A program made the translations under genes and the position numbers. 64,000 nucleotides of DNA from positions 219,357 through 283,356 of the forward strand of contig NZ_ATUW01000003.1 in the NCBI RefSeq assembly GCF_000420405.1, in the 5' to 3' direction. How positions within the stretch are numbered: position 1 is the first letter of the stretch; every line of letters starts with the position of its first letter. Origin of the DNA: Winkia neuii subsp. neuii DSM 8576 (GTDB lineage Bacteria; Actinomycetota; Actinomycetes; Actinomycetales; Actinomycetaceae). The notes under the pieces were generated by a model that saw only the letters and a list, made by a program, of their open reading frames with translations, did no database searches and was not told the DNA's origin. Of the stretch, positions 24,640 through 34,130 are shown one piece after another.

Positions 24640-27531
24640 TTAGTGCAGATGTTTCAGCCTGTCCCCCGGCGCCGCCAAGAGGGTTGCCAGGTGCACGCCT
24701 TGGCGGCCGGCCAGTTGGCGCGCCTGGGTGCGGCACGAAAACCCGTCGGCCAAAAATACGGCGTTAGGTTTCGCCCTCAGGGTGGGAAGAAGGGAGTTTT
24801 CTGCCACTTTCACCGACATTTCGTAGTGGCCGGCTTCCATCCCGAAATTGCCAGCTAGCCCACAGCAGCCAGACAGTTCCACTATTTGGGCACCGGCTTT
24901 TTGGAGAAGGTCGCGATCAGCCTGCCACCCCATCACCGAATAGTGGTGGCAGTGCGGTTGGGCAACCACTTGCAGTCCCTTCAGGGAGGGCGGCTGCCAT
25001 TTTTGGGGGCCAAGTGGCGAGGGCGCACTGAGTAGTTCTGCGAGCGTGTACACTCCCTGCGACACGGCTTTCGCGCGAGCATCGTCCGGAAGAAGGTCGG
25101 GCAGATCTCCGCGCAACGCCGCCGTACAAGAAGGCTCTACCCCCACGATCGGAATCCCTGCCACGGCGAAGGGCGCCAAGTTTTCCACTAACGCTTCCAG
25201 GTGTTTTTTCGCTGCGGGTAGCTGTCCGGTTGTGATCCAGGTGAGCCCACAGCAGCTGGGCGGAGCAAGTAACACCCTGTAGCCGGCCTCGGAAAGAACC
25301 TTTACTGTGGCTTTGGCGCCCTCAGAATCCAGGTGTTCTGAGAACGAATCCGCCCATAGAACCGCATATTTTGTAGAGGCGCGGGAGCGGGGCAGCGCCG
25401 CTTCCAGCCCCACTTTTTTGGCCCACTTTGAAAAGCGTTCACTCACTATGGGCGGCATTTGCCTGCGCGGATCCAATCCCCCTGCGCGAAATAACACCTT
25501 CCGTGCCGGAGTTGCCATGAGCGCATTTATAGCCTGCGCGAGGCCCGGGATCGCGGTGGCTAGACGCAGCCAGCGCGGCAGAGCTCCCAGCAGGTAGTGC
25601 GTGCGAGGGCGCAATCTGCCCCGGTAGTGGCGGTAGTAGGTTTCGGAGCGGTACTTGGCCATGTCGACCCCCGCCGGGCAATCAGCGCTGCAGGCCTTGC
25701 AGGCCAGGCACAAGTCCAACACTTTGAGCACTTCGGGGGTGGAAAATCCTTCTATAAGCTTTCCATTTGCGGCTTCCTCTAAGATGCGGGCGCGCCCTCG
25801 GGTAACGTCCTGTTCGCGCCCGGTCGCCGCAAACGAGGGGCACATGAAGTTTTTGCGGATGCCAGCCCTGCACTTGCCTACTCCGGTACACCGGTGCAAC
25901 GCCGTGGTGAAGTCGCCATGATCGCCCTCGAACGCAAACCCTCCCTTTAGGGCGGGCAGCTTTTTCGCCTGAGGGCGGCGCAAGTTTTTGTCGAGCGGGT
26001 CCGGGTCTACTATTACCCCCGGGTTTAGCAGCCCAGCGGGATCGAACAGGGTTTTTACCTGCCGAAAAATACTGATTGCAGCGGGGCTATAGAGGCGTTT
26101 TAGTAGTTCGGAGCGGGCCCGCCCGTCTCCGTGTTCACCCGATATTGAGCCGCCGTAGAAAGCCACCGCATCTGCGGCATCCTCTAAAAATGCGCGCGTG
26201 CGGCCCACCCCACCCGGTTCGGCCAGAGGAAAGTCGAGGCGAACGTGTACGCAACCATCGCCAAAGTGCCCGTAAAGCAGCCCGTTTATCCCATGTTTTT
26301 TCATGCAAGCGGAAAAATCTGCCAGGTAGGGCGCCAATTTTTCTGGGGGCACCGCCGCGTCCTCGAAACCGGCCCAAGCCTGTTCGCCTCCGCTCAGGCT
26401 GCCGTCGGCTTCTCGCACCAGGGGCGTGCGCCCTCCCAGGCCGGCCCCGTCAGCACGAATCCGCCAGAGCGCGGCCGCCTCTTCGCCAGGGGGATAAATT
26501 GCCACCGCGTCGGTAGCCGCGGCCTGCCCAATGCGGCGGGCCAGCGCCAACGACTCGGCGGGGGTAGGTCCAGAGACCTCGCACATTAGCCAGCCGCCGC
26601 CCTCGGGCAAAGCCGGGACGGGCCCCTGTTTTGCCTCCACTACCTGCACCATGCGCCGATCCAACCCCTCTACAGAAAGAGGGCGGAATTTGAGCAGGGC
26701 GGGCACGTCGCGGGCTGCTTCGACCATGTTCGCGTACCCGAGCGCCATTAGCACGGGCGCCGCAGGCAGGGGTACCAGTCGCACTTCGATTTCGACGACG
26801 GTCACTAGTGTTCCTTCCGTGCCCGTCAAAAATGCGGCCAAGTTCCGCCCGGCCTCGGGCAACGCCATGTCCAGCTGGTATCCGGAGACCTGGCGCGAAA
26901 AACGCCCGAACTCGGTGCGGATAGTAGCCAGATTCGCGTCAATAAGCTCCTCGAGTCCCTCTGCCGGAGCCAGCGAATCAGTGCGCGCAGTAAACCGCCG
27001 CCCGGCCCCGTCCACGCATTCGAGCGAGAGCACGTTTACAGCCGTCCTCCCCCAGGCCGTAGCATGCGGCCCACAGGCATTGTTGCCCACCATTCCGCCG
27101 ATAGTACACCGGTTCTGACTAGATGGATCCGGCCCAAAACGCAGCCCGAAGGGAGCCGCAGCCGCCTGCAGTGTGGCCTCTACGCAACCGGGTTGGACCC
27201 TGGCAGTGCGGCCCTTGGCATCTATGTCCAACACCTTGTTCATGTGTTTACAAAAGTCGATTACTACGCCCGGCCCTATGGCATTGCCAGCGCAGGAAGT
27301 CCCCGCTCCCCTGCTGGTAAGTGGGAGCTTGGCCCGCAATGCCGCCCGGATGCCCGCCACCGCTTCCGCCTTATTTCTAGGGAAAAACACGGCAGCGGGC
27401 ACCACCCGGTAGATGCCGGCGTCTGTCGAATACATGCCCCGAGTCAGTCGACTGGTGTCCAACTGGCAGCGCATATGCTGCGGCAAGTACTCGGCCATGA
27501 GCGCGGCTTTACCTGCTTTTGGTGATTCCAT
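24640..27531 (-). CDS. FAD- and Fe-S-containing oxidoreductase (D-lactate / 2-hydroxyacid dehydrogenase type)
   Basis: A 963-residue fusion of three modules seen in the YdiJ/Dld2-like dehydrogenases. Module 1 is an N-terminal FAD-binding type-4 domain (LTSRGAGTSCAGNAIGPG; GPDPSSQNRCTIGGMVGNN) with its cap (about 1-520). Module 2 is a 4Fe-4S region with two Cys sets (KCRAGIRKNFMCPS and CLACKACSADCP, about 550-630). Module 3 is a C-terminal pair of CCG modules (PPSCCGLTW; LSGCCGLAGNFG). It probably oxidises D-lactate or another 2-hydroxyacid and passes electrons to quinone from the cytosolic membrane face. The start MESP at 27531 has GGAGG very close; the ATG at 27498 is an alternative. It lies 29 bases after the FG-GAP gene and so is probably read from the iron-box promoter. 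Confidence 0.9.
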   Translation of the reverse strand: MESPKAGKAALMAEYLPQHMRCQLDTSRLTRGMYSTDAGIYRVVPAAVFFPRNKAEAVAGIRAALRAKLPLTSRGAGTSCAGNAIGPGVVIDFCKHMNKVLDIDAKGRTARVQPGCVEATLQAAAAPFGLRFGPDPSSQNRCTIGGMVGNNACGPHATAWGRTAVNVLSLECVDGAGRRFTARTDSLAPAEGLEELIDANLATIRTEFGRFSRQVSGYQLDMALPEAGRNLAAFLTGTEGTLVTVVEIEVRLVPLPAAPVLMALGYANMVEAARDVPALLKFRPLSVEGLDRRMVQVVEAKQGPVPALPEGGGWLMCEVSGPTPAESLALARRIGQAAATDAVAIYPPGEEAAALWRIRADGAGLGGRTPLVREADGSLSGGEQAWAGFEDAAVPPEKLAPYLADFSACMKKHGINGLLYGHFGDGCVHVRLDFPLAEPGGVGRTRAFLEDAADAVAFYGGSISGEHGDGRARSELLKRLYSPAAISIFRQVKTLFDPAGLLNPGVIVDPDPLDKNLRRPQAKKLPALKGGFAFEGDHGDFTTALHRCTGVGKCRAGIRKNFMCPSFAATGREQDVTRGRARILEEAANGKLIEGFSTPEVLKVLDLCLACKACSADCPAGVDMAKYRSETYYRHYRGRLRPRTHYLLGALPRWLRLATAIPGLAQAINALMATPARKVLFRAGGLDPRRQMPPIVSERFSKWAKKVGLEAALPRSRASTKYAVLWADSFSEHLDSEGAKATVKVLSEAGYRVLLAPPSCCGLTWITTGQLPAAKKHLEALVENLAPFAVAGIPIVGVEPSCTAALRGDLPDLLPDDARAKAVSQGVYTLAELLSAPSPLGPQKWQPPSLKGLQVVAQPHCHHYSVMGWQADRDLLQKAGAQIVELSGCCGLAGNFGMEAGHYEMSVKVAENSLLPTLRAKPNAVFLADGFSCRTQARQLAGRQGVHLATLLAAPGDRLKHLH

Positions 27532-27560
27532 GCCTCCATGGTCTCACCTTTTGCTACCGC

Positions 27561-30500
27561 TCAGCGGCGGCGCACTAGACCTAGACCGCCCAGGGAAAGC
27601 AGAAGGGCAGTCAACGCGGTTACCCCGAGGGCGCCGGCACCGGTAGTTGCTAGCGCTGAGGGGCTTTGCCCCGAGGCAGCAGGGTGGGACTCTTCCGGCC
27701 CCCGCTCCCCAGCGCCAGCCTCATTGTGGGACTTGCCGGTGTTGCCCTGGTCTTTCCCGCCTCCTGGCAGATGTTCGCCACTGCCCGGCGCGGGTTTTGC
27801 GGGCACAGCAGGACCGGCGTGTCCGCCAGATTGTGGCCCCTGCCCCTTGCCGGGCGCAGGGTGGCCACCCTCATCTGCCGCTGTCGCATCCGGCTGCGGG
27901 GAGGCCGCTTCTGGCGGCAGCACTCGCAGGGCCAACACGTGTGCCGAATTGGCAAAGCCCTCCCGGCCTTCGCCCTCTTCAGAAATCACCCCATCTGCAC
28001 CAACGGCCAGGGTGGGACCGCCAAGCACGTCCCCTACGAAGCCCACTGCGCGGCCGAAGCGCGCCTGTTCGCCGGTAGAAACCAGTACCTTCACCTTGCT
28101 CCCGCTTGCCTGCATTCCTCCCTTGGGGAGGGGCAAAGTGGTGGGAGTCTGCTTGAACAATGAGAGGTCGAACAGGTAGACGCGCCCATCTTTTTTGGCG
28201 GTGGGAGCTCCCACGGCAATCAAGGTCCGTTTTTTAGTTGCCAGCGCGTCTACGGCCCAGCCGAAGCCGGAGCCTTTCTGAAGACCGCGTACAACCCGCA
28301 CCCCCTGGTTTTTTGCTCCATCCGCAACAGAAACTACCTGCTTAGAACGCCTCTCCTTGCAGCCGTATACCAACAGCACCCCGCCTTCGGACTGGTGTTG
28401 GATCTGTCCGCCGTCGTAGCCGATTACAAAATCTGCCAGCCCGTCGCCATTGGCGTCCCCAACCGGGGCCACGGAGGTACCCGCACCCAACCTGTGGGAA
28501 GCACCCGGAGCCATGGTGAGCTCGAAGGAATTATTTGCCCCCACATGGACTTGGGGTTCCTTGGAACCGTAGACCACCCAAGCCTTGCCAGGGTAGATGC
28601 CTGCTTCGCCCTCGGACTGGAAATCAGTGAGCACCCAGTCAAGCATCCCGTCACCGTTGGCATCCCCAATGGGGGCAGCCTGGTTCAGCAGGTGCCCGTC
28701 GGGTGCGTATATGGTCTTCAGCACTCGCGCGGCAGGCGCTTTCATCTGCTTCATGTCCACATTCGTCCCATTTTTTTGGCCTGCAAACACAAACAGGGCG
28801 CCTCTTTGTCCGCTCTGACCTGCCGCCAACGAAGCGTTCCCAACCGTCACGGCAAGGTCGGCCAGCCCGTCGCCATTGGTGTCCCCGGCGCGAGAAATTT
28901 GCACCGGCGAAGAACCATATTCCGGCAGGTCAATCCACCAGCCCTGCCGGGGTTGGAGGTGGTTTAGATCCACCTTGCCCAAATCCTTGCCGCCGTATAC
29001 GACCCAGGCGCGCGCCATGGTGTGCGAGTTGAACGCCAGGTCGTCAATACCGTCGCCGTTAGTGTCCCCCAGGCAGGCCACAGACAGCCCAACCGAGGAA
29101 TCGGTGCCTGGATCTGCCGTTTCCTTGGGCCCGTTGAGGGCAATCGTGTCTTTGGCCGGTACCTCTTTACCCCTGGTGCCACCGGGAATGATCTGCACCC
29201 CACCGGTAACGTTGGGCAGCCACCCGTGGGTGGGGGTCGAGTTCATGTAGAACGGATCGAACTTCCACTCCGAGCGCGTGGGCATGCCGGCAATGATGTC
29301 CGCCTTTCCATCGCCCGTTACGTCACAGCGTCCCTTCGCTAGCGAGGAGCCGAGGCCGGAGGAAAACTCTCCCATCCAGATCTTCTTTTCCTCAGTGTCT
29401 ACAGGTTTCACGGCTGGAGCACGCTTTTCTGGCTGCGGCGCCGGTACAGGCGGTTCAATCTTGTCGTTCTTGAGCTCGCCTTGGCGGGTCAGGTCGATCG
29501 TCCACACGTCCACTTTTCCGGTGGAGTTTACGGTGAATATGCCGCTGAGGGAGTCTTCGCCACGCCTAGGCATTACTCCCACTGCTACGCCAACGTCATC
29601 TTTTTCGTCACCGCCGGCTAGCCACAGCTTGTATTTTTCGCCAATGCCGTCGATACCACGCCCTGAGTTGTAATTCTTGTTTAGGGCCTCTTGGGATATG
29701 ACGAGGGCGCCGGTATGCTCTTCGTCGACGGGTTTACCTATTACTAAGGCGCCGGGCTTGTCGCCTCCGTCAACCCAGGCCAGGGAGCTGCCTAGCTTAG
29801 CTCGCAGGGGTGCCCGCAGAAGGTACCCAACCTGTTTTCCGTCTGCTGTTACCGCCTTAGCATCACGCGAGGTGACGTCTACTTTGACGTCTTTCGAAAG
29901 GTCGGTTATTAGGGCAACTGAACCGGTTTCGTTCCCGGCCATGGGAGCACCTATGGCGAGGTCGTCGTTCTCGTCCCCGTTAAGATCCCCCGTAGAGGTG
30001 ATGGCAGCGCCAAAGCGGGATTCGGCAGAGCCCGTTATGGTTGCGCTCACCGCCCCGGAGCGAGGTTCGACAATCAGCACTTTGCCCACTGCGAGCATCC
30101 CTACCGCGAAGGTTCCGTCAGTTAGGGCCGCTACTACCTCGATTTTCGCGCCGAGGTCGATGGGCTTGCCTTGAATTTGTCCCGTCGCATCGTAGAAGTA
30201 GAGCTTATTGCCTGCCGCTACGGCGAGCCTGTTGCCGCTACCGGCTATGGCACTTACATTGGGCAGGTCGATTTCGGCGGCTTTCTTCAGCCCGGCCGCG
30301 TATATGAATACTTTGTTTTTTGCTGCTACGGCGATCCTGGTGGAGTCTGGCAGGCACGCCGAAGCGATGCCGTAGCCTTCTGCTTCCTCCGATACCGCCT
30401 TGGCCGAATCTTGATCTTCAATGTTGCGGGTTACTTCATCCGTGTCTGAGCCGTAGGGGATGAATGGAACCATGTAGGTTTTGTGCTTTGTGGGATTGGT

Positions 30501-30761
30501 GAAGATCATGTCTGTCAGGTCATCGCCGTCGATGTCGCAGCTGACGGGTGGCACGGTACCAGCGTCCGGGTAGGTGACGCGGTCGGTGCGGCGGGCTACG
30601 TCGGTGAAGCGGGTGCCATCTACCACCGACCATTTGGGTAGATTCGAGTCTGCGCCGGTGGCCGGTTTTTCACCGGCACTGGCTGCCGGAGTGGCAAGAG
30701 TTGCGCAAATTAGAGCAGCAGTTAGGCCTATAGCGCCCCTACGGAGTTTATGGAAACCCAC
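27561..30761 (-). CDS. FG-GAP repeat surface protein with C-terminal LATTG sorting signal
   Basis: A 1066-residue exported protein. The signal peptide is residues 1-29 (GLTAALICATLATPAASA). At least six FG-GAP (integrin-alpha-type, calcium-binding) repeats follow: GDLNGDENDDLAIGAP, DVTGDGKADIIAGMP, GDTNGDGIDDLAFNS, GDTNGDGLADLAVTV, GDANGDGMLDWVLTD and GDANGDGLADFVIGYD, suggesting a beta-propeller. A Pro/Gly/His-rich spacer (about 950-1030) precedes LATTG, a hydrophobic stretch and RRR. This is a sorting signal of the LAxTG kind used by class E sortases. GTG 30761 has AAAGGA upstream. A DtxR-like box lies 35 bases before the start. A surface role in adhesion or iron acquisition is inference; no haem-binding domain is recognised. 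Confidence 0.85.
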   Translation of the reverse strand: MGFHKLRRGAIGLTAALICATLATPAASAGEKPATGADSNLPKWSVVDGTRFTDVARRTDRVTYPDAGTVPPVSCDIDGDDLTDMIFTNPTKHKTYMVPFIPYGSDTDEVTRNIEDQDSAKAVSEEAEGYGIASACLPDSTRIAVAAKNKVFIYAAGLKKAAEIDLPNVSAIAGSGNRLAVAAGNKLYFYDATGQIQGKPIDLGAKIEVVAALTDGTFAVGMLAVGKVLIVEPRSGAVSATITGSAESRFGAAITSTGDLNGDENDDLAIGAPMAGNETGSVALITDLSKDVKVDVTSRDAKAVTADGKQVGYLLRAPLRAKLGSSLAWVDGGDKPGALVIGKPVDEEHTGALVISQEALNKNYNSGRGIDGIGEKYKLWLAGGDEKDDVGVAVGVMPRRGEDSLSGIFTVNSTGKVDVWTIDLTRQGELKNDKIEPPVPAPQPEKRAPAVKPVDTEEKKIWMGEFSSGLGSSLAKGRCDVTGDGKADIIAGMPTRSEWKFDPFYMNSTPTHGWLPNVTGGVQIIPGGTRGKEVPAKDTIALNGPKETADPGTDSSVGLSVACLGDTNGDGIDDLAFNSHTMARAWVVYGGKDLGKVDLNHLQPRQGWWIDLPEYGSSPVQISRAGDTNGDGLADLAVTVGNASLAAGQSGQRGALFVFAGQKNGTNVDMKQMKAPAARVLKTIYAPDGHLLNQAAPIGDANGDGMLDWVLTDFQSEGEAGIYPGKAWVVYGSKEPQVHVGANNSFELTMAPGASHRLGAGTSVAPVGDANGDGLADFVIGYDGGQIQHQSEGGVLLVYGCKERRSKQVVSVADGAKNQGVRVVRGLQKGSGFGWAVDALATKKRTLIAVGAPTAKKDGRVYLFDLSLFKQTPTTLPLPKGGMQASGSKVKVLVSTGEQARFGRAVGFVGDVLGGPTLAVGADGVISEEGEGREGFANSAHVLALRVLPPEAASPQPDATAADEGGHPAPGKGQGPQSGGHAGPAVPAKPAPGSGEHLPGGGKDQGNTGKSHNEAGAGERGPEESHPAASGQSPSALATTGAGALGVTALTALLLSLGGLGLVRRR

Positions 30762-30795
30762 GCATGGTCCTTTCTCTAAGCAATTTTAGTTTTAC

Positions 30796-30814
30796 TTAGG
30801 GTAGCCTAACCTGC
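30796..30814 (-). promoter_or_regulatory. Putative DtxR/IdeR iron box upstream of the FG-GAP gene
   Basis: The 19-mer TTAGGGTAGCCTAACCTGC agrees with the actinobacterial DtxR/IdeR consensus (TTAGGTTAGSCTAACCTAA) at 16 of 19 positions, counted by eye. It is 35 bases upstream of the GTG start, where a repressor would block transcription. It implies that the FG-GAP gene and the two genes after it are induced when iron is low. Confidence 0.7.
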
Positions 30815-30892
30815 CTGGGGCGCTGGCACCACTTCAAGCCCTAGAGCCGCTTTTTGCGGTTTCCAGGCCCGCGAGCCTAGGGCCGGAAGGCA

Positions 30893-31095
30893 GGGAAGGT
30901 AATGTGCGCCCAGGGCCCGTACAGGAATTTGCGCAACGCACAAGGGCAAGGGACAGGGAAGGTAATGTGCGCCCAGGGCCCGTACAGGAATTTGCGCAAC
31001 GCACAAGGGCAAGGGGCAGGGAAGGTAATGTGCGCCCCGGGCGCGGACGGGCATTTGCGCGAAGCGCAAGGGCGAGGGCGCACATTACCTTCCCC
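30893..31095. repeat. Three 63-bp direct repeats with an inverted terminal copy
   Basis: Copies begin at 30893, 30956 and 31019, each with the head GGGAAGGTAATGTGCGCCC. Copies one and two are almost identical; the third diverges in its second half. The exact reverse complement of the head closes the array at 31076-31094, so copy three is a 76-base inverted-repeat unit. Each unit also has an inner near-palindrome of the form TTGCGC..GCGCAA. Because 63 is a multiple of three, spurious open frames run across the array on both strands. No gene is recognised here. The array lies between the FG-GAP promoter and the ppdK terminator. Confidence 0.85.
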
Positions 31096-31108
31096 ATGTC
31101 AGTCACAG

Positions 31109-31143
31109 CAGAGGGCGCCACCTAGATGAGGTGGCGCCCTCTG
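31109..31143 (-). terminator. Terminator of ppdK
   Basis: CAGAGGGCGCCACC (31109-31122) is exactly complementary to 31130-31143, a 14-bp GC-rich stem with a seven-base loop. It starts 20 bases past the ppdK stop on the minus strand. There is no long T-tract, as is common in actinobacteria. Confidence 0.8.
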
Positions 31144-31163
31144 TCAGATTTGTTCAGCCGGTT

Positions 31164-33872
31164 TTATTCGGCCTTTTCGCGTAACGCTGCGGCGCGTCCG
31201 GCCTCTAGGCGAGCAACCGGGACGCGGAATGGGGAGCAGGACACGTAGGCCATTTCCATTTCGTCGAAGAAACGGACTGACTCGGGGTCGCCGCCGTGCT
31301 CGCCGCAAACGCCGAGTTTAATGTCAGCCTTCGTGGAACGGGCATTTTCTGCGCCGATTTCGACCATGCGGCCTACCCCGCGCCGGTCGATGGTTTCGAA
31401 GGGAGATACCCCTAGGATGCCTTTTTCTAGGTATTCGGGGAAGAACACGCCCTCGACGTCGTCACGGCTGAAGCCCCAGGTGGTTTGCGTCAGATCGTTG
31501 GTGCCGAAGCTGAAGAAGTCTGCTTCTTCGGCTAGTGCTTCGGCGGTGAGTGCCGCGCGCGGCAGCTCGATCATGGCGCCAATCGGTATGTTCAGCTCGA
31601 CGCCGCATTCTTGCTCGATGGAGGCGATGATCTTTTCGGCTTCTTCGCGTACGTAACGTAGTTCGTTTACGGAGCCGACCAGCGGCACCATGATTTCGGG
31701 ACATGGATCTTTGCCAGCCTTCTTGAGCCGGGCCGCCGCCCCCACGAGGGCGCGAATTTGCAGTTCGAAGAGGCCGTCGAAGTAGAGGCCCAAGCGGACG
31801 CCGCGCAGGCCCAGCATGGGGTTGGCTTCGTGCATGCGGCGTACCGCGGTGAGCATCTTTTTGTCTTCTTCGCACTCCTCACCTTTTGCTTCGGCTACCG
31901 CAACCTTTACTTCGAGGTCGACTAGGTCGGGTAGGAATTCGTGTAGCGGCGGGTCGATTAGGCGTACTGTCATGGGGAGCCCGTCCATTATGGGGAGCAT
32001 TTTTTCGAAGTCGCCGGTTTGTAGTTTTTCGAGTTCGTCCAGGGCTTCTTGGCGCTCGTTCGAATCTGGTTCGGAGAGGATGGCTCGCTCGATCAGTTTG
32101 CGTCGTTTACCTAGGAACATGTGCTCGGTGCGGCATAGCCCGATGCCCTGGGCGCCGAAGTCTACGCTGCGCTGGGCGTCTTCTGGGGTGTCGGCGTTGG
32201 CTCGCACGTCGAGGGCGCGCCTGGAATCGGCGTGTTCCATTAGCCTGGCCACGGCGTGCACCAGGTCTTCGTCTTCCTTCTGGCCCTTGCAGGCTTCGAG
32301 GCCCGCCTCGAGCCCGTGGGTTAGGTAGGTGGTTACTGGCGAATCTTCGACTGCGACTTCGCCCTCGAATACTTCGCCTGTAGTGCCGTCGATTGCGATG
32401 ATGTCGCCGGAGTGGAACACTTTGTCGCCAATGCGAAGTTCGCGCGCGGTGGCGTCGATGCGCAGGGCTTCGGCACCGCAAACGCAGGTTTTGCCCATGC
32501 CGCGGGCTACCACGGCGGCGTGGGAGGTTTTACCTCCGCGGGCGGTGAGCACGCCCTCGGCTGCCACCATTCCCGGCAGGTCGTCGGGGTTGGTTTCGCG
32601 CCGTACTAGGATCGCCTTTTTCCCTTGGCTGGCGTAGGCTTCTGCCTGGTCGTTGTCGAAGACTACCCCGCCTACGGCTGCCCCTGGCGAGGCGGCCATG
32701 CCTTTGGCGATCATGGTGCGTTCGGCGGAGGCGTCGAATTGCGGGAACATCAGCTGGGTCAGCTGGGCTCCGCTGACGCGTTCTAGAGCCTCGTCTTTAG
32801 TGATCAACTTTTCGTCTACCAGCTGGGTGGCGATGCGGAAGGCGGCTGCGGCGGTGCGCTTGCCTACGCGGGTTTGCAGCATCCACAGCTTGCCGCGTTC
32901 GATGGTGAATTCGATGTCGCACATGTCCTTGTAGTGGGTTTCTAGGGTGCGCATGATTCCCAGCAGTTCGTCGTAGGACTTTTTGTCTTGGGTTTCGAGG
33001 TCGGAGAGCGGGTGGGTGTTGCGAATGCCGGCTACTACGTCCTCGCCTTGGGCATTCATTAGGTAGTCGCCGTATACGCCGGAGTGGCCTGAGGAGGGGT
33101 CGCGGGTGAAGCAGACGCCGGTCCCGGAGGTCTCCCCCATGTTGCCGAATACCATCGTGCAAATGTTGACGGCCGTTCCAAGCGAGTGGGGGATCCGTTC
33201 GCGGCGGCGGTAGATGCGGGCGCGCTCGGTGTTCCAGGAGCGGAACACCGCCTCGATGCATTGGTCTACCTGCTCGCGGGGGTCCTGGGGGAAGGGGTGG
33301 CCGGTTTGTTCTTTGACGATGGTTTTAAATTGTTCGGTGAGTTCTTTTAGATCGTCGGTGGTTAGGTCCATGTCGAGTTTGACGCCGCGCTTTTCTTTCA
33401 TTTCTTCTAGCGCATCCGAGAACAGTTCGCCGTCGAGGTCGAGCACGGTTTTGCCGAACATTTGCACTAGGCGCCGGTAGGAATCCCAGGCGAAGTGGGC
33501 GTCGCCTGCAATGTTGGCTAGCCCTTCTACCGATTTGTCGTTGAGGCCCACGTCTAGGACGGTCTCCATCATGCCGGGCATCGAGAATTTTGCCCCTGAA
33601 CGCACCGAGACGAGTAGTGGATCGGTGGCGTCGCCAAGTTTGCGGCCCAGTTTGTCTTCTACGGCGCGCAGGTAGCGGGTTACTTCAGTGCCTAGCGATT
33701 CGGGTACTTCGCCGTCTTTGAGGTAGGCACGGCACGCATCGGTAGTAATGGTGAATCCCGGGGGGACGGGAAGTCCCAGTCGTGTCATTTCCGCCAGGTT
33801 AGCACCTTTGCCACCTAGCAGGTCTTTCATGTCTTTGTCGCCTTCAGAGAAGTCGTAGACGTATTTGACCAT
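31164..33872 (-). CDS. ppdK: Pyruvate, phosphate dikinase
   Basis: It interconverts pyruvate + ATP + Pi and phosphoenolpyruvate + AMP + PPi. The 902-residue length is normal. Domains in order: the N-terminal ATP-grasp domain (FSEGDKDMKDLLGGKGANLAEM, GLPVPPGFTI), the swivelling phosphohistidine domain with catalytic H451 in GGKTSHAAVVARGMGKT, and the C-terminal PEP/pyruvate TIM barrel (GLCRTEHMF; PLVGSVNELRYV; GTNDLTQTTWGFSRDD; GVCGEHGGDPESVRFF). ATG 33872 has GGAGG about ten bases upstream. It stands alone between the repeat array and the DUF3152 gene. It probably serves in glycolysis or gluconeogenesis with PPi. Confidence 0.97.
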   Translation of the reverse strand: MVKYVYDFSEGDKDMKDLLGGKGANLAEMTRLGLPVPPGFTITTDACRAYLKDGEVPESLGTEVTRYLRAVEDKLGRKLGDATDPLLVSVRSGAKFSMPGMMETVLDVGLNDKSVEGLANIAGDAHFAWDSYRRLVQMFGKTVLDLDGELFSDALEEMKEKRGVKLDMDLTTDDLKELTEQFKTIVKEQTGHPFPQDPREQVDQCIEAVFRSWNTERARIYRRRERIPHSLGTAVNICTMVFGNMGETSGTGVCFTRDPSSGHSGVYGDYLMNAQGEDVVAGIRNTHPLSDLETQDKKSYDELLGIMRTLETHYKDMCDIEFTIERGKLWMLQTRVGKRTAAAAFRIATQLVDEKLITKDEALERVSGAQLTQLMFPQFDASAERTMIAKGMAASPGAAVGGVVFDNDQAEAYASQGKKAILVRRETNPDDLPGMVAAEGVLTARGGKTSHAAVVARGMGKTCVCGAEALRIDATARELRIGDKVFHSGDIIAIDGTTGEVFEGEVAVEDSPVTTYLTHGLEAGLEACKGQKEDEDLVHAVARLMEHADSRRALDVRANADTPEDAQRSVDFGAQGIGLCRTEHMFLGKRRKLIERAILSEPDSNERQEALDELEKLQTGDFEKMLPIMDGLPMTVRLIDPPLHEFLPDLVDLEVKVAVAEAKGEECEEDKKMLTAVRRMHEANPMLGLRGVRLGLYFDGLFELQIRALVGAAARLKKAGKDPCPEIMVPLVGSVNELRYVREEAEKIIASIEQECGVELNIPIGAMIELPRAALTAEALAEEADFFSFGTNDLTQTTWGFSRDDVEGVFFPEYLEKGILGVSPFETIDRRGVGRMVEIGAENARSTKADIKLGVCGEHGGDPESVRFFDEMEMAYVSCSPFRVPVARLEAGRAAALREKAE

Positions 33873-34118
33873 CGTTAATTGGCCTCCATTGGTTCAATTT
33901 TGATGAAAAATGCTGTTCGCTTCTTCCTGGTAGATTCTAGCAACTTTGGGACGTAGGACACTCTTTTCGAAATATTTGTTTATAACTCGCAAAATTAGAG
34001 GGATCGCTCTCTACATTCTCGGTGATGTAGGTCCCACCCAAGTTTTTTACCGCCCGGTAGGAACTAGGCGCAAGAAAGTGGTGGAACCTGCACGTTAGGT
34101 CACGTTTTAATAACGGCG

Positions 34119-34124
34119 TATGAT
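34119..34124 (+). promoter_or_regulatory. -10 element TATGAT for a leaderless DUF3152 transcript
   Basis: TATGAT ends six bases before ATG 34131 and no ribosome-binding sequence lies between. A transcript would therefore start at or next to the A of the ATG. Leaderless messages are common in actinobacteria. The -35 region is weak. Confidence 0.45.
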
Positions 34125-34130
34125 GTTGAT

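Noticed and set aside
30893..31095. CRISPR array
   Set aside because: The units are contiguous tandem copies without unique spacers, and no cas genes are present.
30806..31129. Open frames of 68-95 codons on both strands across the repeat array
   Set aside because: They exist only because the 63-base unit is a multiple of three; there are no ribosome-binding sites and no protein-like composition.
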